Below are positions 24,144 to 37,099 of a stretch of DNA of 64,000 bases, in pieces. The stretch covers positions 5,809,904 to 5,873,903 of the forward strand of contig JBBMNZ010000006.1 in NCBI GenBank assembly GCA_037954325.1, written 5' to 3'. The position numbers and the translations under genes are program-made. Origin of the DNA: Fistularia commersonii. Lineage: Eukaryota > Chordata > Actinopteri > Syngnathiformes > Fistulariidae. Position 1 is the stretch's first letter. Each line of letters begins with the position of its first letter. The notes below the pieces were generated by a model that did no database searches, was not told the DNA's origin, and saw only the letters and a program-made list of their open reading frames with translations.

Positions 24144-27100
24144 CAGCACGAGAGACCTCATGTTCTTTCATACCTATAATTGCTTTGAAACATGATGTTT
24201 TTCATCAAACAACTGTAGCCGTGGTTCTCAACCTCCTTTACCTTCTACATTCTACATCGATAAGTCCCAGACCAGGGTTCTTGGAACCCTGGCTAATATT
24301 TTGGTACAAATTTATGTAAACAGAATGAATCAAATCTTTATTTAATCTTTGTTTTGCTTTCTTGAAAGCTTCTGTTGGTGTTTTACTGCCTTTGTGCTTC
24401 AAAACTGCTTTCAAAAAACAGAAAAACTCCAGTCTGTTCATGTTTTTGTTCTTCTCCAAGTACATCTGATGTTGTTGGGTTTAACACGTCTGCCAAAATA
24501 GAAGGAGAACAAATTAGCATTTTAATGATTGAGCTAATATATTTAAAGACGCCATCAGTAACTGTGTGACCTCCTCCTGGGCCTCGGGCATTATGGGATG
24601 GATCAAACCGTGTGACAGCACCGGAGATAAGTCCAGGGACATGCTCTATGTCAGCAGAGCAGGAGGATGTATCCTCACCTTCAGCAGAAGGAGGGTCAGA
24701 TGCTTCCAGGATGCTGACGGCTATATTTAGATCCTAGAATTATGAGTAATCCTATCTAGTATTGACTTTAGCTGGAGCTCCTCAACCTCACGGAGGACAC
24801 CGACCTCTGGAGGTGCTGTGACAGTCCTGCTATGGTGATCAGGACTGGGATTCTCAGAGCATAGAATTAACACCCTCTCCCACACAAAATAACCACTTCG
24901 GAGGAAATTAAAGGCAGACTGGTTTTCAGGAGCCTGAATTCTTTGTTGTTGGTTTGAGACAAAAGCCAGGATGGGAAGTGGTCTGTTTGTGGAGAACAGT
25001 ATCTCAGGGGCTTCTCTGGAAACAAACCCCATCAAAAAAAGCAATAAAAATCCAAAACCTAGTTTTGACTGGGAACTCATGGAGCTTCTGATTAAACCTT
25101 GGTTTATCTTCAAGCTGGCTGTGATGTTTCAAATCAACAGCGATGGATGTAGAAACAGCTAGAGACCAATCTGTGACCCCAACAAGCCTGTTGTCCAGCT
25201 CAATTCACCAAATTCTGTGATAGGCACAAGAGAACATTCCACATGGTCCTTCACTGCGGAGAACTTCAAGACAATAATAACATGACCGAAATGCTGACTG
25301 AGAGACAGTTCTTGCAGATCCATTTGCAAGAAGGGTTTTAAGATTACTAAGAATAAATGTTCACCCAGCTCAGTCTGGAAGGGTCTCACAGGTTAATTGT
25401 TCTTTCACTGGACCTGAGGATTATGGTAGACGCCAGTTCCTGGAGGTTTTCTCTATTCCGTGTGCAGAGCAAAGGCATCTTCAGCTCAGGGCTTCACTTC
25501 GATGGCTCGCTGGAAAATGACAAGGAGACATGGGACATATTTAAAAGCCTGGAAGACCCTCAGAAGTATCCCACCAGAAAAGACTTTGGACTGTGGAAAT
25601 AATCCACAGATTTGTAGTTCATTCAGAGCTGAACCAGACAGAAATGTGTTTGGCTGTCTTGAAATGATCCTAAGTCCTTTAGCTCCTCCTGATATATCCA
25701 ATGTCATTTCGACTTCCACCATCTCACCCATTTGCTCACTGGCTCTTTGGTTTTGCTCACAAAGGCACTGATGAAAGGTTCTCTTCTAGTTTTATCTGCA
25801 ACCTCTGGTTTCTCTCACCTTCAGGCTTCTTGCTGTAGACACCTTCCAATTTTGATAACTTCCATTTCTTCACACCGTTCCTCCCATGTCTTCTCTGCTT
25901 GGACCTTGGCCAAGACCCGGGTCTCTGCTTGACCCTGTGTTTCTCCTGTGCAAGAGCTGCTCAGAGGGCAGTGCACAAGTACTCCACAACCTTCTTTTCT
26001 AAGTACAATCCAAGCATAATTCCTGAACTTGGTGTTCCAGGTCTTGTGTGAGTGCTAGCAGACAAAGCTCCTGACCTTGACCACACCATGCACTTGGACG
26101 TGAAAGCACTCAGGGTGGTTGTTTACAGGCAAAACACAGCGTAATGCCATAGTATGCTGGGCTGCAGGACAGTAAATTGATGGCTGAAGATCTGGAAGAG
26201 AACTGGATTCATGGAGCAGCATCTGTGAAGGTTCTCAGTCATTCAGGTCGGTCAACCCTCTGTAGCAGATGGACTCAGTGTTTGTCCTTGAAGGCGTTCC
26301 TCCTCTCGGGAAGATTCTGAGGTTCTCTCAGGGTTCTTCAGGTCTACAAAGAATGAAGGGAGCCCCTGTGAAATGCAGCCGTGGATTCCACGCAGAGGTA
26401 CTGATTGCAACCGCATCACTGAGACGGAATCAGACAATGGCTGGGACAAAACACGATAGGCAGCTGAATTATAGCCTCTGCATGGACAGCGGGACCCTCA
26501 TGTGTGAGCACATCTGGTGACGAAGCCCATCCTGCTGTGTGCTGCCACAAGTGTCATGGCACCGCCAGTCCATATCCAGGACAGATACCCTGTGAACTGC
26601 CATGAGGTTGTCTGTGAAAGGTCCTAATTGTTCCTGGTATCGATTTATTTTGCAGTAAAAACATTAAACTGAGCCTGGACCTGCTCCTGTGGAAGACATG
26701 CAGTTGAGAATTAGAACCACCACCAAGGTGTTCCTCGCTCTCTCAGTCCTTGGTCTGCCAGCCCATGGCTTTTACTCCTATTTCCAATCAGTTCCTCAAG
26801 AAGGCCCCGGGTAGGTCTCTATGTTTAGTTGCACCTTGCCCCTCACCTGCTCTCTTGTGGCCTTGGATGACGGTGTTGACTCCGGGTCTGTATGGCTGTC
26901 GAAACTCAGAATAGTTGTGCTGGGATGAGAAGACAAACGTCTCCAAGGATAGAAACCAAGTCCACCTGCCACCATTGATGGACCTCGATAACTGTGGACC
27001 TTCACAGAGACACCTGGTGGTATGAAATCCAGATTGCTTTGGTGTGTTCCCCATGGAAGCAGCAGCCTCCTCAGATCTCATCCACAGTGCACCTTCTGCT

Positions 27101-27946
27101 GTGGTGTTTGAGAGGACAGATGGTTGTCAGGGTTTCATGGCAATAGCAAGCAGAGGGAGAGCAAAGAGCACAAGTGTTTTCATGGCATTGACTTTTCCTC
27201 TGAAGCTCCTCTTTAACTTCTATCACTTGGAAGGACTACGGTCCCTTTGTCAGCCACCACTCAAGGCCATACCATAATGCTAGGGATCAATGATTGACAG
27301 AGGAAACCATTATGGAAAGTTCAAACGTCCTCTGGCAAAGGCACTGGTTAATATGTAGAGCTTTAGAAGAACGTTTGGTCAGTCTTGTATTAATGCGCTA
27401 AACTGGAGTTGCCAGATGGTTGGGTGATAAAAAGGACCACAAGGATTGCAGATGCTAACATCTGCTTTGGAGACACAGTGTTTAGAATCCAGATATTTCT
27501 TTAAGTACTGCTTTGTGTACTACAACAAAACTGTGTGTTCTCTCATTCCGCTGCCCATAATTTGGTAGATCATCTAAATTCAAAGCCTCCTGTTGGAACC
27601 CCAGATGAAAGAATGTAGTCTTGTAAGTTCTGGTTCTTGATCATAGAAGCAATTTTTATATTTTCAAAAGATTAGTTTTGCTAAAGAGTGAATTATGAAG
27701 ATCAACCAAGGATTCAACATTTCCATGCATTTTTATCTATAATTTCTAAAAACAAACCCTGGAAGTCGTTCTTACTTTCCTTTATTATTGTCTACAACTG
27801 GTGGTCTCTTTGTAATTGAACATTCCTACAAAGGATTCCTCAGCCCAGGTCTCAGGTGCAAGATTTACCAGGAGGTCCTGGTCAGGTCCTGCAAGCAGGA
27901 AGGCTAGGACTTTACATACACACAAATACAAATAATATACAGTACA
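24144..27946. other. Unassigned 3.8-kb stretch
   Basis: No recognisable gene. Several frames of 65-128 codons occur on both strands without matching a family I know. On the minus strand the frame from 27183 begins MKTLVLFALPLLAIA, which looks like a short signal peptide, but a stop follows within five codons and no donor is evident, so I do not call a gene. Degenerate retroelement or a pseudogene are both possible. Confidence 0.4.
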
Positions 27947-27948
27947 TA

Positions 27949-28200
27949 CAGGACAGTCTCAGAAAATTAAAATATTGTGATAAAGTTCTTTATCTTCTGT
28001 AATTCAATTAAAAAAAAACAAAAAAGACTTTTTCCTGATATTCTAATATTTGGAGATAGGATTTTTGAGTTTTCTCTAGATTTAAGCCATAATCAGCAAT
28101 ATTGAAATGATAAAAAATGTATGACATTTTGGTCTTTGTAATTGCATTACAGAAGATAAAGAACTTTATCACAATATTCTGATTTTCTGAGACAGTCCTG
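27949..28200. mobile_element. Palindromic Tc1-type MITE (252 bp)
   Basis: TA duplications lie at 27947-27948 and 28201-28202. The termini are inverted (CAGGACAGTCTCAGAAAAT left, ATTTTCTGAGACAGTCCTG right), and the arms continue with ATATTGTGATAAAGTTCTTT against AAAGAACTTTATCACAATAT. It has no coding capacity, consistent with an internally deleted Tc1/mariner derivative. Confidence 0.9.
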
Positions 28201-28439
28201 TACATTATACGGTCCATGCACTCTATACAGCATACAGTATATACTGTAAATACAAATGAAAACATGCAGCAGCTTCATTGGAGACATCAAGCACCACTGC
28301 GGTCTGACTGCTGGACAGGCAGAATAGATGGTGAATGGGTGAGTGAATGTATGAATGAATAGTTTGCATTTGATTGGGTTTCCTACTCTCAGGTCCCCCT
28401 TTTTGTACAGCACACTGATGGAAAAGCTTTTTATAGAAT

Positions 28440-28740
28440 GAAAATATTCAGGAGGGCTGTCCTCTACAGCAACATCTGCACCCAGTATGGGCTGGAGGTC
28501 CCAGAGACACCTCCAAAGGTGGTCAAGAGTGTCAAGCCAAGATCCTGAGGGACTTCCAGTTGCAGATGGGCAAGTGATGGAGAACCAACTGGATAGTGGT
28601 CAAGCAAGAGAAACAGCCATGGTGTCGGATACTTATCCCAAGTGACAATAACATCATGAAGGAGTATACAAGAGGCTGGAGAAATAGCAGAGCCTCAAGG
28701 AGGAGTAAGACAAGAAATGAGGCGTGAAGGCAAAGATTGT
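28440..28740 (+). mobile_element. Degenerate LINE 3' coding fragment
   Basis: The plus strand reads, across frameshifts, SNICTQYGLEVPETPPKVV and then pieces corresponding to KILRDFQLQ, VIPSDNNIMKEY-like and KLEK-like segments. This pattern is familiar from the C-terminal end of a non-LTR retrotransposon ORF2 common in fish. Multiple stops and frameshifts make it a dead fragment. A CA array follows directly. Confidence 0.7.
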
Positions 28741-28744
28741 CCTA

Positions 28745-28778
28745 CATACACACACACACACACACATACACACACACA

Positions 28779-28832
<54 letters not shown>
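28745..28832. repeat. (CA)n microsatellite
   Basis: CA array with TA interruptions, ending 27 bp before the hAT element at 28860. Confidence 0.95.
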
Positions 28833-28836
<4 letters not shown>

Positions 28837-28859
28837 CCATTGCTGGTATGGGTCCAGAT

Positions 28860-30034
28860 CAGTGACGTGCGGTAAGGTTCATGGCTAGTGAGGCACTGAT
28901 GTCGTCACAGTCAGATTTACAAACATATGAACCTTACAGAGTAGCTTATTCACCACTTTATTGGCAGCAGTTAACGTGTTTTGTTTAAAATATCATATCA
29001 GCATTCTTTACATATACAAACTGTAGCATAGAAAAAAAGCACATTTAAAAAAAAACCTTATTATCTCTTACCTTCACTTATAAATGAAGTCCTTGCGCCG
29101 CTCCTTCTGAAGAAAAACATTGATAACTTGCTTGTAGAAGTCTTCCTTATCTTTCTTCAGTTTTAAAAGTCTCTCTGTCTCAATAGAAATCACTGCCAGT
29201 AAAGACAGTCGTCCTTGATCAGTCCTGTTCCGACTGTATGTTTTAAGTTTTTCAGTGCTAAGAATCTCCACTCCACCGATGCTGTCGTAGCTGGAACGGT
29301 GACCACCACCTGGAGCAACTTTGTCGTCTCAGGAACAGTTTGGATGAGATCCTTCTGGCCAAAAAAGTTGAGAAGCTGCCCAGGATATTTACATCTTCTC
29401 TCACCGTTTGCGACCTATAAAGCTTGATGAGATCGGGAAAAAATAACTGGATGGCTGCACTTGACTTGCTAACTGTTTACTGTAGCTTGCTATTGCGAAT
29501 TCTATTATTCTGTAGCCGAGTGGTAAGAAGGATCTGGGATCACCAGTGCCCCCTTCCACGAGGCACCATTACTGCGTGCCTCACTTAATGTCTCTTCGCA
29601 GTTATTTTATGATTATGAGAAAATTGTTACAATTGTTGACAAAAAGCATTGTACACATCAGCTAAACTATGGAAATTTAGTTCATATATTAAAAGTGTTT
29701 GAACATTTTAATCATGACATTCACAGAGACAGCAATACGGTCTCAGTGCATAACATGCCAGCACATTTAGCATAATCATTGTGCAATCCACAGTGGGCCC
29801 CGCTGGTTGCTGTGTCACCACATGTGTCTTCTTTATATTTGAACACTAAATGCAATTTTTTTTCAGCGATTTTGAAAAAAACCCAACTAAAAATGGTGAC
29901 GTTAAGCGGAAAATAACTTCACAAAACAAATCACTGAATAAATATAACTATTTTTTATTTTTTCATTTTACATTTTCCTTTCCATGATGAGGTGAGGCCC
30001 GCCCTCCCCTGTCTCTACTGACTGCACATCCCTG
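28860..30034 (-). mobile_element. hAT element, family 2, with transposase C-terminal remnant
   Basis: A perfect 8-bp duplication GTCCAGAT flanks it (28852-28859, 30035-30042). The termini are CAGTGACGTGCGGT and, in inverse, CAGGGATGTGCAGT. On the minus strand a frame at 29074-29271 begins MEILSTEKLKTYSRNRTDQG and continues RLSLLAVISIETERL, which resembles the hATC dimerisation region of MYM-finger-type hAT proteins. No complete transposase remains in 1175 bp. Confidence 0.88.
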
Positions 30035-31225
30035 GTCCAGATATTGGATACAGGATCAGTGGATGGCCAATACACAGAGGCAATCCATTGTCTGGACATG
30101 CACTGCTTGTGTTTCCAGCAGGGACTCCGAGGCCTGGAGAGTCGATGAAAACACTTCCGTCACTCAACCGTCACTCAACTGATACTGTTGCTGATTCACC
30201 CGCTGGGATTGGCCAATCAGCAGGCAGGATATGATGTTACTTCGGAGGGACATTTCTCTCCTTGTCTATCCTTCATTTGCATGTATTAGAGCGGTAAGGT
30301 CCTCAGGTTCTCCAGGTCCTGACCTTCATAGTCAGAAGCTTAGAGCCACTCTGTCCACAAACTGCCTCGACATCCAGTCACTGCACGCTGAGTACATCAG
30401 TTTTTCTCACACTCAGGTTATTTGTCCCCATTCAGATTTATGTCATATGGGCTTCCTGATATTTCCAGTTGAATTCATGGAGAACATCTTTAGATGATGA
30501 GCAAAGACAAGGTGACCTAAGGTCATGAAGACAAGCTCAATGTCAGAGGAGCAGTTTCGGAGAAAAGGCGGTTTATTTTATTTTGAACTAACCAGTAAGA
30601 ACACGAGCTGTTTTTACTAAAACTTGCTTCTTCCACAAAGGACCATCTCAGCAGGGATGTTCTGCCTTTGCTGCAGAGCAGCCTGAGGTGGATGTGGAAG
30701 GCTGGAGACCACTGTCTTGTAAACACTTAACCCTCCCCTCTTCAGAGCCCGAGGTCTAAAGCTGGGCTCTTGCAAAACCTTGCTGTAGTTACAAATTAAT
30801 CCCGGTGTCTGTTATATTCACGCCAGTCCAAAGTTTACCGTTCATTCCTTCCAATAATTCATGTGATGGTTAATATTTGAGCCGCTTTGATGAGGAGATC
30901 TGTGGCAGCCCAGTCGGGCTCTTTGACCCATGGGCTTGGTGCAGCCTGGCCGATAACGCTGCACTTAAGATAGTCAAAGAGCTGCAAAGAGGAAACTCAA
31001 AGGAAAGGCTTCAGCACTTTGCAGGCAAGCACATGACTGCGGTGTGTGCAGGGAAACTACGGGATGTCTGAAAAACAACATGGCCACGCTCAGTCTGATC
31101 ACATATCCCAGGTCTTCTGTAGTTAAAGCTCTAAGGATTCTTCTTCTCTGTTTCCTTCAAACTGTTAGCATCTTTTCCCTTAACGCCCTCAATCCTCCGA
31201 TTACCTACGCCCCTCCCCTCCCACA

Positions 31226-31226
<1 letters not shown>

Positions 31227-31256
<30 letters not shown>

Positions 31257-31297
31257 TATGTGTGTGTGTGTATGTGTGTGTGTGTGTGTGTGTGTGA
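31227..31297. repeat. (TG)n microsatellite
   Basis: TG array with several TA interruptions. Confidence 0.95.
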
Positions 31298-31565
31298 GGG
31301 GGGATTAAAAATCAATACATTTCATAATGATAATAAATTAGCTTTTACTTTGTAACTGTAACACAAACAAACAGAAAAAATCAAAATAAACCACAGGAAA
31401 CATTTATCTGCTTCTCTTAACATTTCTTCCATTTATAAATATATTTTTCAAACCTGCTGATACTTTACTTATCTTCATCACATGCAAGTCCAGTATCTGG
31501 CTTTAGTATATAAAAACTAATGAAAAATAATAACCATATGTTATATTTAAGATTTCTATATTATT

Positions 31566-31628
31566 TGTTTTATATTTCATATGTCATATGTTGTACGTTA
31601 TATGTTATATGCTATATGTTAGATGTTA
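31566..31628. repeat. Short TATATGTT-type minisatellite
   Basis: Imperfect 7-8 bp units (CATATGT, TATATGTT, TATATGCT, TAGATGTT) repeat about eight times. Confidence 0.8.
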
Positions 31629-32086
31629 GGAGACATGACTTTAGAAGGGACAATAATCGTGCAGACATTTTTGAGGAATTTCTTGTCCGTGAGGGTTCTC
31701 AGTTGTCCAGGTCCTTGTGAGAGGATTTGTGAGAGCCAGTGTGATAATGTGAACCTAATTACTTTGAAGAAATGTCCTCGCTCTGATTCCAAGCCTCTGT
31801 GTGTTTTTGTGGAACATCTACCTCACAGCTCTTTTTTCTGCAGTCCTTCTGCGCTTGAGTGTTATTGTGTTTCAATTCTAAATATCAAACTCATCATGAC
31901 TGGTCTCTCTTTCATACTCAGTTAAAACTGTGCCAGATGCAGGCCTCAAACCACCTACACATACCTTGTATGACTCCCTGTTGAAAGATACAATAGATCT
32001 GAATATTAGCACAAACTGAAGACAAAGAGGAGACACTGAAGCCAGAACGCCCTTCAAGCACAGGTCACAAGGTGACCATGGCAGCA

Positions 32087-32186
<100 letters not shown>

Positions 32187-32670
32187 CGCTGCTCTGACCT
32201 GCAGTCGTATAAAACACACAACCATTAACAGCATCGGTGACATTGATAAGAAGAGATTATGCTGTAAATCAGGAGGTAGTGAAGCAGCTGCTAACCTGAA
32301 GGCCTCGGACCTTCTGCTGTGGTTGGTTTCTACGGGATAATAAAGATCACAGATGTAACATGTTTCATGTGGTATTAAAATTCAGCCATAGTGAGCATTT
32401 GACAGAAAATATCTTCAGTCTCTATTATGATGACAACACACTCGTCGTTATGGATCACAACTCAGAAGGACATGGTGTCAACAAAGCTTGTTGTTGCAGG
32501 ACAATCTCCTCCGCTCTGACCTTCACCTGTCATCCACACATCCAGACAGTAGTCAGGAACAGCATTGAATGAAACACAGACATCTCAATCCGTTATTAGA
32601 GAAACCTTAATTACCTCTAATGTTCTTGGGGGATGGAGATGATTTCCCTCACGTTTGTGAGCAGCCAGAG

Positions 32671-32762
32671 AGCAATGAGGAGGAATAGAGCCAGCTGACT
32701 TCATCAAAACATAGAGAGCAATGAGGAGGAATAGAGCCAGCTGACTTCATCAAAACATAGAG
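32671..32762. repeat. 46-bp perfect tandem duplication
   Basis: The unit beginning AGCAATGAGGAGGAATAGAG at 32671 is repeated without a difference from 32717. Perfect identity implies a recent event. Confidence 0.95.
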
Positions 32763-33974
32763 ATGAATCAATTTCTCTACCAGACTCAACCACAGTCATT
32801 CCCAAACTACAATGAAGTTCTGATAGAGGACAGAGAAGGTCCCAGAGCAGACAGGAGATGTTTTTCCACTCCCCCAGACAGAATATTTGGTCTCCAGAGG
32901 CTGTCTTACGAATCCTCTCCCACTGACAGTTGCTTAATAATCGATTGATCTTCACCACACCTTCTCTCATGTTTCCTGGTACCCAGCCTGAAGATCCAGA
33001 CAGCACCTATGCTCCCGCCCTCGGTTCTGCTTCCAGCTGAGGGAACCTCAGGTCCAAGGGAGAAGTTCCTCAGTGGTTGTCTGTCAATAGCTCCCTTCTC
33101 CACACCTCCATTTGTCAGCCTTTATAATACCAGTTTTGTGCTGTAAGTGTCTTCTCCTGGGCAGGGTGACAGATTTGTGACATGTCTGGATCACACCAGA
33201 GTTCCTCAGCAGACCTTCAGGCATCTCTGTGAGGAGCCTTTGTCATACAAGAAAAACAAGTCCACACTGGAACTGTTTGAACAAATGATTGAATCCAAGT
33301 CTGTAGAAGCCATCCAATAATATGGAGACACGATCTACATGAAGAAGTCCTCTTCTGTATCTGTAGTGCTTCCAGGCTGGAGTTTGTGAGCCGTGTCCTC
33401 GGAGATTGGGTTAATGGCTACAATTATCATCATGAATGAGATCTTAGGAAGTTGGCCAACGCACATGTGGCACAGAACAGACAGTGGTCCAGGTCCAATG
33501 TCCTGCAGACAGAATGTCCATCCTGAGCCTCAAAGTCCCAAAGACTGATGGCAAAGGACATTTTTTTGTCAAGAAGACCAGCATCTCAGATGTAATGAAG
33601 GGATCAGTGACAGGAACAACACAGGTCTCACAATCTTTTCTGTGAAAAATACACATGAGACATGCATTCCAGCGTCTGTAGGTATCTCCACAGGGCAAAC
33701 TAGCAAAGCAGCCCCTCTGGGGGAGGGAAAGGGGGCTGCAGAAGACCAGACTCTGCAGAAAGTGAGAGGAAACAGGAAAGTGAGACAGAGTGAGAGGAAT
33801 TGTCACATGCACTGGAGGCTGTACTCTGACTGTCAGCCCATCGTTCTTAGAACATGTGCTAATCCGTCTGAGACGATGGTTTAATTCCTGGTCGTCTACT
33901 CTTGGGAGGAGGAGGGACCTTGCGGAGACTCTCTGAGCCACCAGTGGGACGGTCTCAGAAAGAGAAGGTTAGAT

Positions 33975-34016
33975 TTGACAGACAGACAGACAGAAAGTCA
34001 GACAGACAGACAGAAA
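33975..34016. repeat. (GACA)n microsatellite
   Basis: Two GACA runs separated by GAAAGT. Confidence 0.9.
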
Positions 34017-34097
34017 AACTTAATTTGTCCCCAAAGGCCAATTGGGGAACATTTGGAAGAGAAAGAAAATGCTTCCATGCACCCCAGAGACTCCAGA

Positions 34098-34182
34098 GGG
34101 ATGAGGGAGGGAGGGAAGGAGGAAAGGAGGGAAAGAAGGGGGGGAGTAAAAAAAGGAAGGAAGGGAGAGGGAAGAAGGGCAT
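34098..34182. repeat. Polypurine tract
   Basis: About 85 bases almost wholly A/G on the plus strand, mixing GGGA, GGAA and AAGG units and a seven-G run. Confidence 0.9.
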
Positions 34183-36478
34183 GAGGTAGGAAGCTCTCAC
34201 ACCATGGGGCTGAAACCCTCAAACTCTCCTGTCTTCCCAGCTTGAAGCCAAAGGTTTTCATTCTTGCAGAGCTGCAAGCCTTGGGACCATGTGCCCCTGT
34301 ATCCCAGACATGTCTGATCTTTACTCGACATGTCCAGGCGTGGTTGCTCAGGGTTTTCATTGACAACCACCATCTTCTTATTGGAGCAGACTCTCCAGGA
34401 GCTAACAGGATGGATTCTGTGACGGCACAAGCCTGTTTGGTTTATTTTGCAGGAGAAGAACTTCATCACCTAGGAGCCCAGACGGTATCAGCAGCATCCC
34501 TGGTCAGGAGCAGCTGCCTTCATACCCGCACATAAGCCAGTGTGTTTTCAGCTCTTGTTCGTCTTATGGTCGACTATTTAGCTAAGTTCTTTGTGCGGTA
34601 ACTCACCAGGATGGAAGATATCAAATTATTTCTGGGACAGCAGTTGAGAAATGAGCTTGTGTGTGTGTTTGTGTGTTTGTATGCACGTAGTTATTGCTGT
34701 TGAGCAAAGGCAGATTTTGGCCAAAGAGTTGGATGAAGGGATGCTGGTTTGAAGCTGCAGTCAAGAACCCCTCTAGTTCTGCTCAGACCTTCAGTAGGGT
34801 CCATCACGTGAGGTGATCTATTTGCCTGTGTTTGAGAGTTCATGCATATAACTCTAGTTTAACAGCAGATGGATATTTGTATGACAGCATAATTGGCCAA
34901 TCTGGACTTTTCAAAGTGGCTGAGATAGCCCCCTGGATTATTCTGTGCTTTTCAGAAGATGTCTTCTCCATGGTCTAATCCATGACAGATTGCAGTCCTC
35001 CTGCATTCCAGTTTGCAGCCTTTCAAAAATCAGGTCGTAAAATTTTCCCATCAGAAGCCTGTTCTGAAGGACTGGGTTACACTGAAGGACTGATCTTCCA
35101 CAGGGTCTGGCAAGGAACGCTGTTGTCCACCGTGAAGTCAGTGAAAGTCTTTGCTTGAAAATATCTGGAATATTTGGTCCATTCTGGGCAGCGATGATGG
35201 AGGAGGTCAGCAAACCCACAGCTCCACTGGTTGACTCAGATGATCAGGAGGTGTATTTGTTGAGATACTTGCAGTTAGATGACCTCAGTGTGAGTCTGTA
35301 GATGGGTTGTGAGGGAGTACGACTCCTGAGATAGTAGACTTACGGGGAGCTCAGATATTACACAGCTGGTGTCTCTGGTCATCCATGTCTCTGCACCCAA
35401 GAGGATGGAGGAGGACTGAGGAGAACGCAAAGGTTTCCATCTAATGAAGGAGGAGATGCTGTGGAGATGGTGGAGATTGTGACTCCACTTCATGACTCTA
35501 TATCAGGCCCATTTGAACATGTTCGCCCCATATTGTCAGGATGGTAGTTATTTCTCTGAGTACCTGAGCCTGATAATGCTTCATCATGTTTTCACCTTAA
35601 GTAAAAGGAGATGCTGTACTGAGACCTGAGCAAACTGCTCCTCACACTCTTGGCTTCTTCTCACCAGGGCGGTCATTCAAAGCCCAAGGTAGTTAGAGAG
35701 AGCCCAGGCCTTAACATGCCCTGCCTGGGTTTCCCTGGTCCAGGTCTTCTCCCGCTGCCTGTTCTCAGGGTCTGCTCACCATCCTTCCGTCTCTCCACCG
35801 ACCCACCAGCATTGGAGTACACTCAATGGAAACCAAATGTGTTTCCAACCTTGAGCTTGTGGCTCCATGGCAGGCTCTAACATGGCTAACTGCATTTCCT
35901 TTACCTCTCCTTCAGTCACACATCCTCTGTCCTGGTGGAAATGGCAATAGGAGTCCAAAGATGGAGGCCCCAGCATGTCCAGTGAGGGCTGCCTTAAAAC
36001 ACTTCAAATGCATTTACTTCTAAATAAAAGCTTAGTAACACAACAATAACTACAACTATGGGATCATTGTGGTCTTCAGATCTGAATGTCATCATTTTAT
36101 TTCAATGTCCTCGTTGCTTTTACTGAATGAGACATCCATTTGATGCAGGTTGTTTAATGCTAATGAACATCCATCGCAGAGAAGGAAGGTAAGTCAACCC
36201 TGCAGATACCAGAGTGAGGTTATTTCAGCTTTACAGTAACTCATCCGCTATCTTGTCTTGTGAAGAATGTGGGACCAACTTATCTGCTCAGTGGTGTAAA
36301 AACCCTCTCACGGGAGAATTCTGCTAAGAAATTCCCATGACATTGCAAGTGTATTTGGACTTTCACTCCCCAACAGACATGTCCTACAGAGGAGTCACCT
36401 TGCCTGCTGCCTGTCTTCCTCTTCCTGCCTCTGTGTCCAGCCCCCTCCCGATACCACTTCCTCTGCATTTCTGCCTCC

Positions 36479-37099
36479 TCACCACACCTGCACCGTCCTC
36501 TGGAGCCGGCAGACCACACTGACCTCTGTAGGTTGGAAGCAGGGTACATTAGTCATGTTCATATTGCAGCTCTCCTCTGAAAGGCCGTCCCCCCAGAGGA
36601 GCTGCAGCAATCCCCTCTCCCCGTAGATCACCTGAGCGCTGAACCAGGAAATGAAGACTGCGGCAAGTAGAGTGTCCTTCAAGTGCTCACCTTCAACTTT
36701 AAGCCGTCTTACTGGTGTGTACATTCTTTGCATATTTAAGGCACTACCTGACGGGCGGAGGTGAGGAGGAACTTTCACAGAACAAATAAAACCAGCTTTA
36801 TCATTGGCAGAGACAGATTTACAGCTTCGGGGAACGTCAGAGGTTGTTTGACCGAATGAGAGACAGACTCTCATATCCCTCCCTGGATAAGAAATACTGC
36901 AGCCACGAAAAAATACACACACACAACTCTTTTTGACTTCATAAAAAGTGTTATTAGTGTCAACAGCACCTTTCAGCACACAGAATAGAACATAAGTAGG
37001 GAGAAGATCAGATGGCAGCGGGTCCTCCAGGTGGAGGCTGCGTCCTTCACATGTTACCAGCGATGGAAAAGTACAGTCACACCCAAAGCAGAGGGGCAT
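36479..37099 (-). other. Unsupported 206-codon reading frame
   Basis: This is the longest single open frame in the window outside known exons. It starts MPLCFGCDCTF and ends with a PCFQPTEVSVVCRLQRTVQVW-like tail. It is cysteine-rich but shows no motif I recognise. There is no evident signal peptide and no CpG-rich promoter. It could be chance, a retained lncRNA sequence or a lineage-specific gene. I do not call it a gene. Confidence 0.15.

Noticed and set aside
27030..27183. Minus-strand start MKTLVLFALPLLAIA resembling a signal peptide
   Set aside because: A stop codon follows within a few residues and no splice donor is evident before it, so no gene model can be built.
33444..33941. 165-codon minus-strand frame
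   Set aside because: No recognisable domain, no promoter or splice context, and a Ser/Thr/Cys composition typical of chance frames.
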